A stretch of DNA of 47,087 nt from Phallusia fumigata (lineage: Eukaryota > Chordata > Ascidiacea > Phlebobranchia > Ascidiidae), in NCBI GenBank assembly GCA_008931825.1, contig QXVZ01023380.1, positions 1-47,087 of the forward strand, read 5' to 3'. The stretch's first letter is position 1; each line of letters starts with the position of its first letter. This document shows, piece by piece, positions 21,001 to 30,937 of the stretch. The notes beneath the pieces were generated by a model. It worked only from the letters and a program-made list of their open reading frames with translations, made no database searches and had not been told where the DNA came from. The position numbers were made by a program, and so were the translations under genes.

Positions 21001-21988
21001 TGGGTCAAACCGATGGGTGAACTTGATAAAAAATTGTAAGTGCAAAAGATCAGATGTCCATCTATTATTTTACCTTTGCCTTTGTTGCAATGACAGCACC
21101 CTTTGTGATTGTTTTCTTCTCAGTAACTTGCTCAGTCACTTTTCTGGTGGCATTTCCAGAGTTGGATCGTTGAACTAGAACGGTCAAACGCTTTTCCTCT
21201 GTAGAAGAAGATGAAGATTCTGTGCTTGGAAGCTTCCTACTCCTGGGCTTCGGGGGACTTTTTTTCTCAACTCCATCAACTGCAGTTTTTGCTGTTGACA
21301 AAAACAAAACAACTGTAATGTAGTAGTTGAATGTTTACACACTAAAGACCACAAGAAAATTATTTCTAGTAGAGAAAATTCTACAACCATGTTCTAGATG
21401 ACTTTTTCATGAAACAACTATATTTTAGCTCATTTGCAGCATAACACAACAGCAGGCCAAAATAAGTTAATCCTGGGAAGTCTAAAGAGAAGGTCAATGC
21501 TTTGCAGTCATAAAAATAGGTATAATATTTCCAAAAAAAACTTTATTACATCCAAACAAACCAATGTAAATAAATGCATAAGTGGCACTGCATAGGGATA
21601 ACATAAAAGTTTCATGAGGCCAAAGAAACTTCTGTATGTCTTTTTATACTACATACATTTTGCTTTTCTTCCAGGGCTGCGTCCAGGGCTTCGACCTGGG
21701 GATCTGGATCTCCTGCGTGACCTTCCTGGTGACTTCGACCTTTTGGGCCGAAAAGCATCTTCTGACTAAAAAATAGAAGATCAGTGGTAGTTAAGAACAC
21801 GCCTTTACCAAAGGACAAAAGTTATCATTTACTTTAAGGTGTTTTAATTCAACTTCCATTACAGTTCCGTCTTCAAACAAAACCTCAGCTTCTTCCTCAT
21901 CTTCATCAATATTCTTTACCACAGCATGAAAGTACAAAGAACTTCCTGGCCATTTGGCCATGACATTATCCCCTTCAGACCACTTCAT
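17784..21988 (-). CDS. LBR: Lamin B receptor (Tudor + RS region + sterol C14-reductase domain), central exons missing
   Basis: LBR is an inner-nuclear-membrane protein that tethers lamin B/heterochromatin and has sterol delta-14 reductase activity. Minus-strand exons: 21833-21988 (ATG 21986-21988; Tudor domain, MAKWPGSSLYFHAVVKN...VLFEDGT), 21657-21765 (Arg-Ser region with SPGRSPGR repeats), 21074-21291 (Ser/Lys linker), 20576-20815 (second linker and first membrane segment, EFGGVLGTFLIYM), 19238-19363 (HRAYLEHKGDIP...ILYIVMEFFWDE), 18893-19061 (FGELVLVPFVYSLPVRY), 18751-18831 (VAGVILIVLPGIQKSRFRIN), 18247-18375 (SGLWGVVRHPNYLGEILVGL) and 17784-17944 (last exon, TVYCQRVKYRVIPYVY then stop). 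Phases agree within each half. Roughly 200 residues (membrane helices 2 to about 5) that should lie between 20576 and 19363 are absent; two Ns (19554, 20356) and an allelic fragment lie there instead. Loss in the assembly is the likely reason. Confidence 0.92.
18711..19256. repeat. LBR exon block, allelic copy 1
   Basis: Near-identical to 19705-20355, covering two complete LBR exons and part of a third. The copies differ by substitutions, and copy 2 carries two insertions, one of about 75 bases in the intron and one of about 33 bases that repeats AGATAC...CCAGTA. The pattern fits two haplotypes. Confidence 0.8.
19364..19704. other. Repeat-like filler around the N at 19554, with a poly-purine run
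   Basis: This stretch holds no LBR exon. It contains an A-rich purine run near 19625-19660 and motifs such as TGGAAGGGGACC that look like an end of a dispersed repeat. The N at 19554 is the join between the two allelic copies. Confidence 0.4.
19705..20355 (-). pseudogene. Allelic/duplicate fragment of LBR exons
   Basis: It contains second copies of the LBR exons at 19744-19824 and 19886-20054 and a truncated piece of a third at 20336-20355, cut by the N at 20356. The encoded residues of the 102-codon stretch are the same as in copy 1 except one (FGK/FGE in intron-derived frame), so the exons are under constraint but redundant. It is best seen as the other haplotype wrongly retained, not a second gene. 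Confidence 0.8.
20816..21073 (-). other. LBR intron
   Basis: AT-rich intron between the linker exons, bounded by GTAAAA and CAACAG. Nothing else noted. Confidence 0.5.
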
Positions 21989-23224
21989 TTTTACAAGCAG
22001 CAGCTTTTTATAAGGTAATGGTAAATCAGTTCTGGCAAAGAAAAATATTTCATATTTTAATTTTATTTCTCAACATATTCAATATTCTGGTAACATTATT
22101 GGCACCAAACATCAAAACATTTAACAAATTTCAGTGTTTTGCACCTGAAATGTATTGAATACAATACTCATTATTGATACAGTAAATTGACTAAACAAAG
22201 TCAAAATATTTCTTGTATATTGCAATCATTTATTATTTCCAAACCATGTTATTACATGGCAAAACAGGTTTACTGCTAAATTTTATATTTTTAAAGGCAT
22301 TTGAAATTAGCATGCTCATTAGTACCAGTTTCAAATTGTTACTTCTTTGCAATCACTAAGTACCATCTCTACTGTAAGTATTAAATAATTGCAAAACGTT
22401 TTTTACAGCGTAGCGCAACCACTACGACACAAAATCCCAGTTTCTAAAACACATGTCACGTCTTCCTGTAAGCTTCTGCCTGCTACTGGAATGTGTGACA
22501 AGAGGGCAACTATCAACAATTGCCTTCAAATTGCACTTTGACTCATGAAGCTTAATTATGTATCATTATTAGAGCTGCACTAATTCATATAAGCCTCAAC
22601 AATGTTCACACAAAAAATCTTGTTACATGTTTTATACTACTTTACATGAAGGTACAAGAACATAAAATATGTAGATTAACTGTTCTCTAATAGTTAAAAT
22701 CGAGCTTAGTCGTGGCAAACCTTACCGAGGTTCGGTACCTAAGGCGGAAAAAACGGTTCAAACGCACATTGACCAATCACAGCGGTAGAAATCCTATGAT
22801 CTGTGACGTCACAATTGCTCCATTTTTGCTACTTGCTTTTTCTGCTGCAACAAAAAACTAGGTCGTGACAAAGACATTTGCAAGCTGTAATTTAGTGAAT
22901 TAACATGCAGAAAAGAGTATTTTTATGTATTTTTAACTCAGCAACATATTTCTGCACAGTACGCTACATCTTGGTTGTTTGTTTGTTCGGTTTTCTGACA
23001 AACAAAATTCAAAGTAGTGTCACTGTGTTTTGGTTGAAGATTGTTGTGACATAGACCACAAAAAAATATTCGACAAAACTGTTCTTTTCGATAAAGTCAA
23101 AAAGGGTAATTTAAACAAGAATTTTAAACATCCGCTAAATGTCACTAGAGAGTAAAAAATTAAATTACAAACCTCTTGTTTCAGAAGCGTGCGTACTGCG
23201 ACTGCTATCATTACAGCACGCCAT
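21989..23224 (-). other. Probable LBR 5'UTR intron and upstream exon with a small upstream ORF
   Basis: A strong acceptor (TTTTTCTTTGCCAG) ends 43 bases upstream of the LBR ATG, at 22032. A candidate upstream exon ends with donor GTTTGT at 23172. If joined, an ATG at 23222-23224 opens a frame of 30 codons whose TAA lies two bases before the LBR ATG. The intervening 1.1 kb is AT-rich, without other recognisable exons, and contains a CRE (22802-22813). Splicing is inferred. Confidence 0.4.
22802..22813. promoter_or_regulatory. CRE palindrome TGTGACGTCACA
   Basis: A 12-base palindrome with the CRE octamer, inside the putative first intron of LBR, about 1.2 kb upstream of the NFKBIZ-like start codon. 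Confidence 0.4.
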
Positions 23225-23984
23225 TAAAAAACTCACCAAAATATCCGAATCGATTTAAAATAAACTACGAACCCGACAGCGCGTTTTTGGCTAAACGCCA
23301 ACCAGTTATAATCGGTAAAATGTGTTGTAAAGCTTGTTGAAAGCATTCCGCAATGACCCAAAACGTTGTTTTGTACATTTGTTGTTCCCACAGAAATAGT
23401 TCGGACTGTTAACAACTAAAAAATGGAGAGCAAACTGTATGATTTAAAGAGACGTTGCGTGGCTTGACGTGGCAGTGGAGTCAAATTTAACTTCCTCGTG
23501 CTGCTCAGTACTAAGAGGGGCAGCCAACGCGTGATCAGCCCGCCTGTCGCGCAACGTCGCTGTCGAGAGAAAAAGGACAGAGGCGTCGAGGAGCCAGCGT
23601 GAAAAAGAAACGGGAGTGTCTCTCTTCGCAAGGCTCATTGGCCAACGAGAGAGACCTTTTTCTTCGCGGCTGCGCACTTGTTTACCAGTCGAAATCCTTT
23701 TTAGAGCGTTGCGAGGCTGAGTTCCTGCGAGGCTACTTGCGCGGCTGTGTTGGAGTGGTGTGCATGGTTGTCATGTAAAATCTAGATGTTTTCAAGTTAC
23801 AAGCTGAAATTGTAAATGTAACAAGTCTGTGTGAAGTTAGGAACTCTACTGAAACTTAGTGTTTTAAATGTGTGTTTCGTGTTTTTGCAGCGTATTTTGT
23901 GTCAAAACTACTGTAGCACATCTCGTAAGTGCTGTTGTGGCACGACTCTGACCAACTCGCAGCAACTGCAGTCAGCGACCAGTT
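23225..23984 (+). promoter_or_regulatory. CpG-rich divergent promoter / 5'UTR between LBR and the NFKBIZ-like gene
   Basis: The segment around 23450-23760 is noticeably CpG- and GC-rich compared with the AT-rich surroundings, as expected of a shared promoter. A good acceptor (GTGTTTTTGCAG) ends at 23890, 94 bases before the NFKBIZ-like ATG, so the 5'UTR is either cis-spliced from an upstream exon or trans-spliced to a leader. Confidence 0.4.
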
Positions 23985-26900
23985 ATGGAAGTGCTAGGCT
24001 ACCACAGCTTCCCAATCGAAGTTCCGAGTCCCTCTGGAAGTGACGACTCAGGAATAGGGTTATCTCCAAACCCTCCCCCGTGCGACCTGAGGGCGTGCGG
24101 TCCTTACGCCTCGGAAAGTCCCCAGGAATCCCATTTCGTCAGCAAAAGTTTCTACTCCGGAGAATGCACGGAAGGCGGCGCATTCAACGCCTGGGCTTAT
24201 AACCAACAGGGCCCCGACATCGACGCCAGTTACCTGAATGATTGTGTAGATACCAAGCACCTGTCAATTCGCAACAAAGACAACATCAGCCAAGAGATAG
24301 ACAGCTTCTTGGAATCAATCGTGATACAAGAGAAAAATATTGCCAACAAAAGTAACCGAAAAAAGCCCAACTCCCCACCTCTGAAGCGTTTAAACAACGT
24401 TGACCTTAACACGAAGCAAATGTAAGCCCTGTGATATTTTTAATATTAATGTCTAGGATGTCGGTTTTGCTCACAGCTTGATAATTATAGGTGCGCAGAA
24501 TTCAAATTACCCATGTCATATGGGCGGTCTATAACAGAGCGCGTCTCGCTTAGCGTGTTAGTCATTCGTGTTATGTGGGCATGATGTGTCTAACGGTGTG
24601 CTGATAATATGTTTACCCTTTACGGATTCAGCTTGAAGCTTGAAAGGTGTCTTCAGCCTAAGACGGGAAACGGAAAGCCGAGACAAACATCATCAAAGAG
24701 AAAGATGAACCAAACTAGGAAGGGAAGTGGAAATCGTCAAGGTAGATGGACTATATTTTATTACTTGGTAATCTTGATCAAAGCAAAGGCATAGAGATGT
24801 ACATATAACATCGGACACCTTACATAACTGAGTTTTTATGTTGCAGCTGTGTATCCTGGAGTAAGACCAAAAACAGTTAGAGAAGTTTTACAGCATATGC
24901 GCCAGTCAGGAGGGGTAAGTGTAACGGATTTTAGGTATTAAGTTCATACTGCGTAATATGATATTAGCGATGGTTTTATTGCAACGTTACAGAAGAACCC
25001 AAGAGCCCCAAGCCGTGCACAACAGCAGCGACAAATGCAGTTCCCGACCCAGAACCAGCCTGTTATGCCACCTGTTCCCCAGCAAATGCAGAACATGCCG
25101 TTTTCGCCTCATCAAACCATGGCCCCCGAGTTCATGGATCAGTTTCGACCCACAGGGTCCCCGCCCCTGCGTTCCCACCTCGGTTACCCATCACCGGCGT
25201 CCAACTACTCCGAAACCCCGCCTCCATCGTACATCTCGGAAAGCAGCAACCCGCAAGAATTGGTTAACGACTTCTGCGACAGCAACTTCGACAACATGTC
25301 CATCCAACCCAACATGTCGCCATTCGATCACAACCAGATGTGCTCGGCTGAAATCTTCACCAGCGCAGAGCCGAGTTATATTCATTCGATGAGCCCAGCC
25401 ACCACCGTTGCCACCGTGGGATCGCCGTACCAAAGCGCTACAGGTTACCCTGAATCTCCTTACGCCATCCAGCAGACCAGCTTCGCGGGTCCTGCCGAGT
25501 TCAACGACATGCAAGCGTACGTGACGTCACAGAACTTCGTGGCGCCGCAGGAAAATTTTCCGAGCTATTCGTGCATGAGTGGCGCTCCAACATACGGTGA
25601 GTGGCGCTTGTGACGCCGAGATCTACTTTAATAAATTTCAAAGCCAGAATAAAACTAAATGTCCCTATTTTATTCAACAGAAAGTCCAGCTGTGCCGATG
25701 ATGTCGCCATACACGCCCGTAACAGGTTAGTATTTTTTTAGAAACATTTTACTGTTTAGCTGGGCAGTGAGTGACAGCACCTGGGTCTATTTTTGCAGGT
25801 GCCGAAACTGACGAGAATTTTAGTTTCATTCACCAACTTGTGCTAAATGGAAACATCGAGGAGCTTTCCCTGCAGTTGAGTCGATTTACTCCGGCGGTGG
25901 TCGTCGAGCAAATCATCAATTCGAAGGACGACAAAGGAATGGTGAGGAGATTTGATATTGTATGTTTGAATAAGATGTGTAGAACATATTAGCACATGTC
26001 ACCGATGTCTTATTATGTATTGACTAAACGCCATTGCCTGGAAACGAATCCGATTTCACAATTGCATTTGTGTTTTGCCTGACGGCTTGAAATACCGCAG
26101 CGGGCTCGTAATTCCGCGTTTCTCCCCACCGGCGGGTCGCTGGGCCATTGGGTCCGTAATTGCGCCTTTGATTCGGAATTTACAGGGAAAATTTGCATTG
26201 TATCATGTCGCAGGATAGGCCCGGCTCACCGAAACTTATAATTTCTGCTCTTGGGTCCCGGCGCAATTTGACAGTTTAGCCTAACACGGGTCTGTCAATC
26301 TGCGCAATAGTTCCGACATCTTTCGATTCCAAGCATAGTAAATGTGACTGCCCGAGTAACATTTCAAAATGGCCCCCGCCTTTTTATCGACCTGTTGTGT
26401 TTGTTCGTGCCTTTAAAGGTCACTGTAGTTTCAAAACTGTGCAATCGCTGTCAAGGGCTAAATTCCGTATCCGATTTACTCGATACGACCTTCCATTAAG
26501 CCGCGTTCTGCAGCCGATAGCGTCGGCTACGCATTACGACATTGTCCGATCGGCGGTTTTGCCGTGCAGAAAAACACCCTTTGACATTTGTGGTAGCCCG
26601 TCGCCGTTGTTTACTGAGCCTCTGGCCCTTGAATCTGTCCGCGAATTCCAGGTCGCTTCCGTGTGTAGTTTCCCGCTGCCGAACCTAGTAACAGCCAGCC
26701 GCCCATATGGGTCGCGAAACAGTAAACAAATTGATCGACACAAACACGCGTTAATGTTCAAGCGTTTCGCCGAAAAGTTGTCATTTCCAACAACCCAATT
26801 TTGTGTTGTGGTTAACTGTTTTAGCAGCCGCTTCCTATACTACCACAGTTTCCTATACTATAACGTTTGAAAAACGGCTCCCACAAATTATTAGCAATTA

Positions 26901-29900
26901 GCACACACGGTATTTGTTATGTTTTCCTATGAAGCTGTGTTGCAAAACAACGTCCAGAACCACAGTATTGTTACATTAACAAGGATAACTTGAATTCAAA
27001 GTACATACACCAGCGGAAGTTTACAGGGCGACGAACGGTGATAACCGTCGCAAAAACGTTAAACCGTTGGACGCAACCAGCAGTTGCTGACAATGGTGAA
27101 ATGACGTCGCGCGTGGTTATCTGTTTATAGAGTCGCTTAAAATGGCTTTTGTTTGTCCGCGTCACTTGTATTTTTAAATCAACACTATGCTAGCAACTGA
27201 CAATGGCTGGTTCGAAAAAGAACCCGTTTGCCATAGTTACGCAATGTTCCCGGAAATCAGCACCCTATGTTTCCACTTGAGGATTAATCGCGAAGTTCCC
27301 CAGGCCCACAAATGGTTGGATTTTTCGGGCAACACGATACCGTCTCTTTTGTTCGGCCGTCAGTCGCTTGTCTTGCTTTGCGGAACCGCCTTTTGCGTTA
27401 CAACGCCCGAGGCCCGATAAGTCGAATTCTTTGGCGCGGGACGAATTCGAACCTGAAACAAGCTCGTAGTTCACGTTTTGCTCGGGAAAGTTGCTTGGGC
27501 AGGCGTCAAAAAGTTTCTGTGCCGCCTACAGAAGGTTCCCTGCCCAGTTCGTGACAATAAGTTCGGCGTTTTAAACTTTTGGGAAATTCACGTTTGGCTT
27601 AGCGCTTTAAACTCAAAATCGGACAAAAAACCCGCGTCTTAAAAGTTTCGCGCCGCGCAAATAGCGGAATTTTTGCTGTAAGGCGATCCAGTCGACCTTG
27701 ACGAAAGCCTTTTTGCACGGACGTGGAAATTTCGCCATCGTGTTACGCTTTGCAAAACTTCACCTTGCGAGGGAAGTTACCACCATTGCGCGGCACCGTG
27801 GCGTTATTTTTAGAAGCCGCCTAATTCGATTTGCAAGTTGAATCTGGGGGCGCGATGAAAAATTGCCATTGTTCTTGCCACTGGGAAATATTCGACAAAC
27901 GCCAAACAATACGCGTATGCTGGGCGGCTGACAAAAACCCGTCACCCTACATTGGCCTGTACTGTAGCGCCTCTGTGACGTCACACGCCTCCATCCGGAC
28001 ATGACAGCGTTCTAGTATTTTAACCACTGCAGGAGACGAGTCAGATCGCGACTGCCCATGTTAGTGCCTTGTCACACCCCACGACTTCTTGCACGGATTT
28101 GAAACACGAATTTTGTTTTTCTGAATTGGCGCGGCCTCGCACATACGCACACACAGGCCTATACCCGCCCAAACGAATTAAGACATAATTTACTGCATTT
28201 AGGGGTGATTCGTGCGATATGACAATTCTCTCTGATCTACTGCATAGTAATAATGAAGGTTTCTTAATAGAAATCGCAAGTGCGTAGTAAAACATCACGA
28301 TCGCCCCGCTTAGGTTCAAAAAATCGATTTCAGCAAATCACATTGATTGGAAACAGCAGCCGATTGAATTCGCAAACGTTTGCGCGTAAGCTGCTAGTCA
28401 ACAAATGAAATCGTGGGCTCCGATCCAGGAGCTAACTCGTGACCTACGTCCGTCGCAAGATTAATTCTGTAGCTCGCTGCAGACCTGGCTCTTCCAGCAG
28501 CGCACGCATAGTTCGAGCCTGAATCATCGCGTCGCTCGGTCTGACGCCAAATCGAAAGGTTGCGATCAACGCCCGGGGGGGGAAGGAACCGCGCGCTTTT
28601 GATTCGCAGCAGTTGAGGCGAGGTGTGTGCGGCATTGGCCGCCTACGCGATGCGACCCGCTTTGAAGCGCAACCCACCCTTGCTAAGTTACCGCCCGCGC
28701 TGCTGAAATACATTTCATAATGAACGTTCTTCCGCTGTTCGCAGACTCCGCTCCTATACGCTGTCAAGCTGAACAACATTGAAGTTGCCAGTGAGTTGCT
28801 GAAGTGGGGAGCTGATGCCAGTATTCCTGCCAACGATGGACAGAACGTTCTGCACTTTGCGGCTGATCTGCCTCCTAATATGATGGTAAGTCGCCGTAAT
28901 TCCGAGCCACCCACAACTGTGCATGTTTTTGGCAGTTTTTGTAATTTCCTAAAAACGTTCAGTAATATTTTGGGGTAAAAACGCTGCTTACAAGCGTCGT
29001 GAGCCACGATTGGCTTTCGCTGATCGGGAAGCAGAATAGCACACATCAGTCTAGACCCCCAGTCAGGTCATGATGGGTGTACGTGACGAACACGCGTCAG
29101 GGAATGCATATCGCCGCGCTCGCCTTGATTCCAATTTACGCTAATGAATGGCCGAACTCTATTTTCTGCCCCAAACGTTTTATTGTCTCGACAAAACTGA
29201 ATATTTGCATGCCCGTGTGTGAAAATCGCCGCAAAATAACCCGACAATCAGCTTATGGTGGATTTTTCTTTGTTTTATTCAGAGCTTCCTTGCGGCAAAA
29301 GCGCCTCAATTCGGCGAACTTGTGAAAGGAACCGCCACCCTTAAAGCAGGTAAGCATCTTTCATTTGCCTATTCAAATCGACAATTGTAAAGTGGACAAT
29401 ACGCGGAAGGTGACAGTCAGGCCAACCGCCAATATCTGTGTATTGGAGTTTTCGCTTGACCCTTGGTATTTTCCTTTCAACCAGGTCGCACCCCGCTTCA
29501 CATCGCCACAGAGCACAAGAACGTGATGAACATGATCCTGCTCTTAAGCAACGGCGCCTCACTTACCGCAAAGGTAGGCAGTACCTTTCTAGCCTACACA
29601 TTTTGTAATGCTAACATACGATTTCGATTTATTCGTTTGGTTTGTTTGAGCTATTTATAACGCGTGTTTAAAGACGTGCACCTTATTTCAGGAGCAACAC
29701 GGCGGATGGTCGGCCCTCCATATGGCTGTCAAGAATGCTGACGTGAAGGCAACGCAGGAAATCCTGTCCTTCGCCGCGTGTGGTTTGCCCAGCAGCGAAT
29801 CAACGGCCTGCAATAAACCACGTGACAGCGACGCCTTGCGCGAGGTCGTCTGCCAGCGAGCTTATAATGAGAACACGGCTCTGCACTTCGCGGCCGGTAA

Positions 29901-30899
29901 GTGGTCGCTAATCTTTACGCTTGTCGGGTCAGGGCTGCTGTTTTGGGATAATTGTGGGGGCAGGAGACAGGCGCTGCTCTTATTGGTGCCCGGTTTATTT
30001 ATATAGGCTTCCTGCGCTCCGTGTATTGCGGGTGGCTATGACCATTAATCGATATTGATATTGTCTCGGTTTTCTAAAGGCCTAAAACGCGTGGCTGCTT
30101 TATCGCTATGAGGCAAGCGCTCCTTGGTATCTTGTATGTAGTGTATTTAGCTCCTATTGTTTATATTTTTCATTTAACATCTATGTCGCATTTCCAGAAC
30201 TGCAAGTCGCTACCAGTGCACTGGCGGAAGCTCAATCGCTGATCATTAACCTGCTCATGGACAACGAAGCAGATCCTGCGATCAAGAACCACCAAAACCA
30301 GTTGCCTATCAACCTTCTGTCGTCCGCCAACTCTCAGGTGAGCATCGGGGCATGTGGAAACAACTCATGTATAATTTACAAAGCTACCTAAAACTGGTAC
30401 TCTTGTAGCCATTTAGGGCAATTGCGAATTCGACCCACTGTAGCCACATTTAACGTGTGTTTGTTTCAATTCGCAGCTTTTCGAACGCCTGAGAGGCGGA
30501 AGGAGACTTGGACACAGCGGCCGCCCGGCGGTAAGTGGCAGCAAGGGTGACTTGAGTCTTCCGCCCCTGCGCCNCGCCAACTCTCAGGTGAGCATCGGGG
30601 CATGTTGAAACAGCTCATGTATAATTTACAAAGCTACCTAAAGCTGGTACTCTTGTAGCCATTTACGGCAATTGCAAATTCGACCCACTTTAGCCACATT
30701 TAACGTGTGTTTGTTTTATTCGCAGCTTTTCGAACGTCTGAGAGGCGGAAGGAGACTTGGACACAGCGGCCGCCCGGCGATAAGCGGCAGCAAGGGTGAC
30801 TTGAGTCTTCCGCCCCTGCGCCCTGGCGCCAGCTCCGCCGCCGGCGTCCGCTTCGGAGGCCCTTCTTCGGGGGTTCCCCGAACTACTTTCTTGGAATGA
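23985..30899 (+). CDS. NFKBIZ: IkB-zeta / NFKBIZ-like nuclear IkB with DSG degron, OCA motif and ankyrin repeats
   Basis: Atypical nuclear IkBs (IkB-zeta, BCL3, IkB-NS) bind NF-kB dimers through ankyrin repeats and switch target genes. Exons: 23985-24421, 24632-24741, 24847-24914, 24993-25596, 25681-25725, 25799-25941, 28745-28885, 29283-29349, 29485-29573, 29692-29896, 30198-30337 and a last exon 30726-30899 (first copy 30477-30573). Phases join; about 740 residues (human IkB-zeta about 718). Residues 20-28 are DDSGIGLSP, a beta-TrCP-type degron. Basic clusters (NRKKP, SSKRKM) could be nuclear signals. The third exon encodes VYPGVRPKTVREVLQHMR, matching the OCA motif (YQGVRVK..VKELL..) of IkB-zeta and POU2AF1. 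The fourth exon is Gln/Pro/Ser/Thr/Tyr-rich like an activation domain. From 25799 on, six or seven ankyrin repeats (GMTPLLYAVKLNNIEVASEL, GRTPLHIATEHKNVMNMILL, GWSALHMAVKNADVKATQEI, NTALHFAA). Orthology rather than family is inferred. Confidence 0.85.
24045..24065 (+). other. Phosphodegron DSGIGLS in the NFKBIZ-like protein
   Basis: Codons 21-27 read D-S-G-I-G-L-S followed by P. This is the DSGxxxS spacing seen in ATF4-type beta-TrCP degrons; classical IkB-alpha has DSGxxS. It lies near the N-terminus after an acidic/Ser stretch, as in cytoplasmic IkBs. Recognition by beta-TrCP is inferred. Confidence 0.6.
24847..24914 (+). other. OCA motif exon
   Basis: A separate 68-base exon encodes almost only the OCA-like motif Y-P-G-V-R-P-K-x-V-R-E-V-L-x-x-M-R. 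In POU2AF1/OCA-B the motif contacts POU domains and octamer DNA; in IkB-zeta it lies N-terminal to the activation region, the same order as here. Confidence 0.7.
25942..28744 (+). other. Large CpG-rich intron splitting the first ankyrin repeats
   Basis: At 2.8 kb this is by far the longest intron in the gene; it is flanked by GTGAGG and TTCGCAG and joins codons GM|TPLLYAV without loss. Base composition and CpG content are clearly higher than in the window's other introns. No exon, RNA gene or transposon was recognised. A CRE palindrome lies at 27974-27985. The open frames here are attributed to composition. Confidence 0.5.
27974..27985. promoter_or_regulatory. CRE palindrome TGTGACGTCACA in the NFKBIZ-like intron
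   Basis: The same 12-base palindrome as at 22802-22813, now in the CpG-rich intron about 770 bases before the next exon. Confidence 0.35.
30338..30573 (+). repeat. NFKBIZ-like last intron and truncated last exon, allelic copy 1
   Basis: The last intron plus 97 bases of the last exon (30477-30573) are cut by the N at 30574 after ...SLPPLR. The segment beginning CGCCAACTCTCAG (end of the preceding exon) then restarts at 30575, and intron and exon repeat with a few substitutions (for example GTA to ATA in the RPAVSG codon, giving RPAISG). Confidence 0.8.
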
Positions 30900-30936
30900 A
30901 TTTCTGTTGTGCAGAATTTACTATAATTGAGGGTTC
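30575..30936 (+). repeat. NFKBIZ-like last exon, allelic copy 2 (complete)
   Basis: The second copy begins with 13 bases of the preceding exon, then the intron, and carries the complete terminal exon 30726-30899 ending GVPRTTFLE and TGA. It stops at an N (30937). Confidence 0.8.
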
Positions 30937-30937
30937 N

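Noticed and set aside
24958-25392. 144-codon plus frame overlapping 25035-25613
   Set aside because: A shifted-frame shadow of the Q/P-rich exon 24993-25596; the other frame joins neighbouring exons in phase.
26397-26870. 157-codon plus frame in the large intron
   Set aside because: No recognisable motif, no splice continuity with the gene; CpG-rich DNA has fewer stop codons.
28444-29046. 200-codon open frame on the minus strand
   Set aside because: It overlaps the NFKBIZ-like ankyrin exon at 28745-28885 antisense and extends into CpG-rich intron; no family motif.
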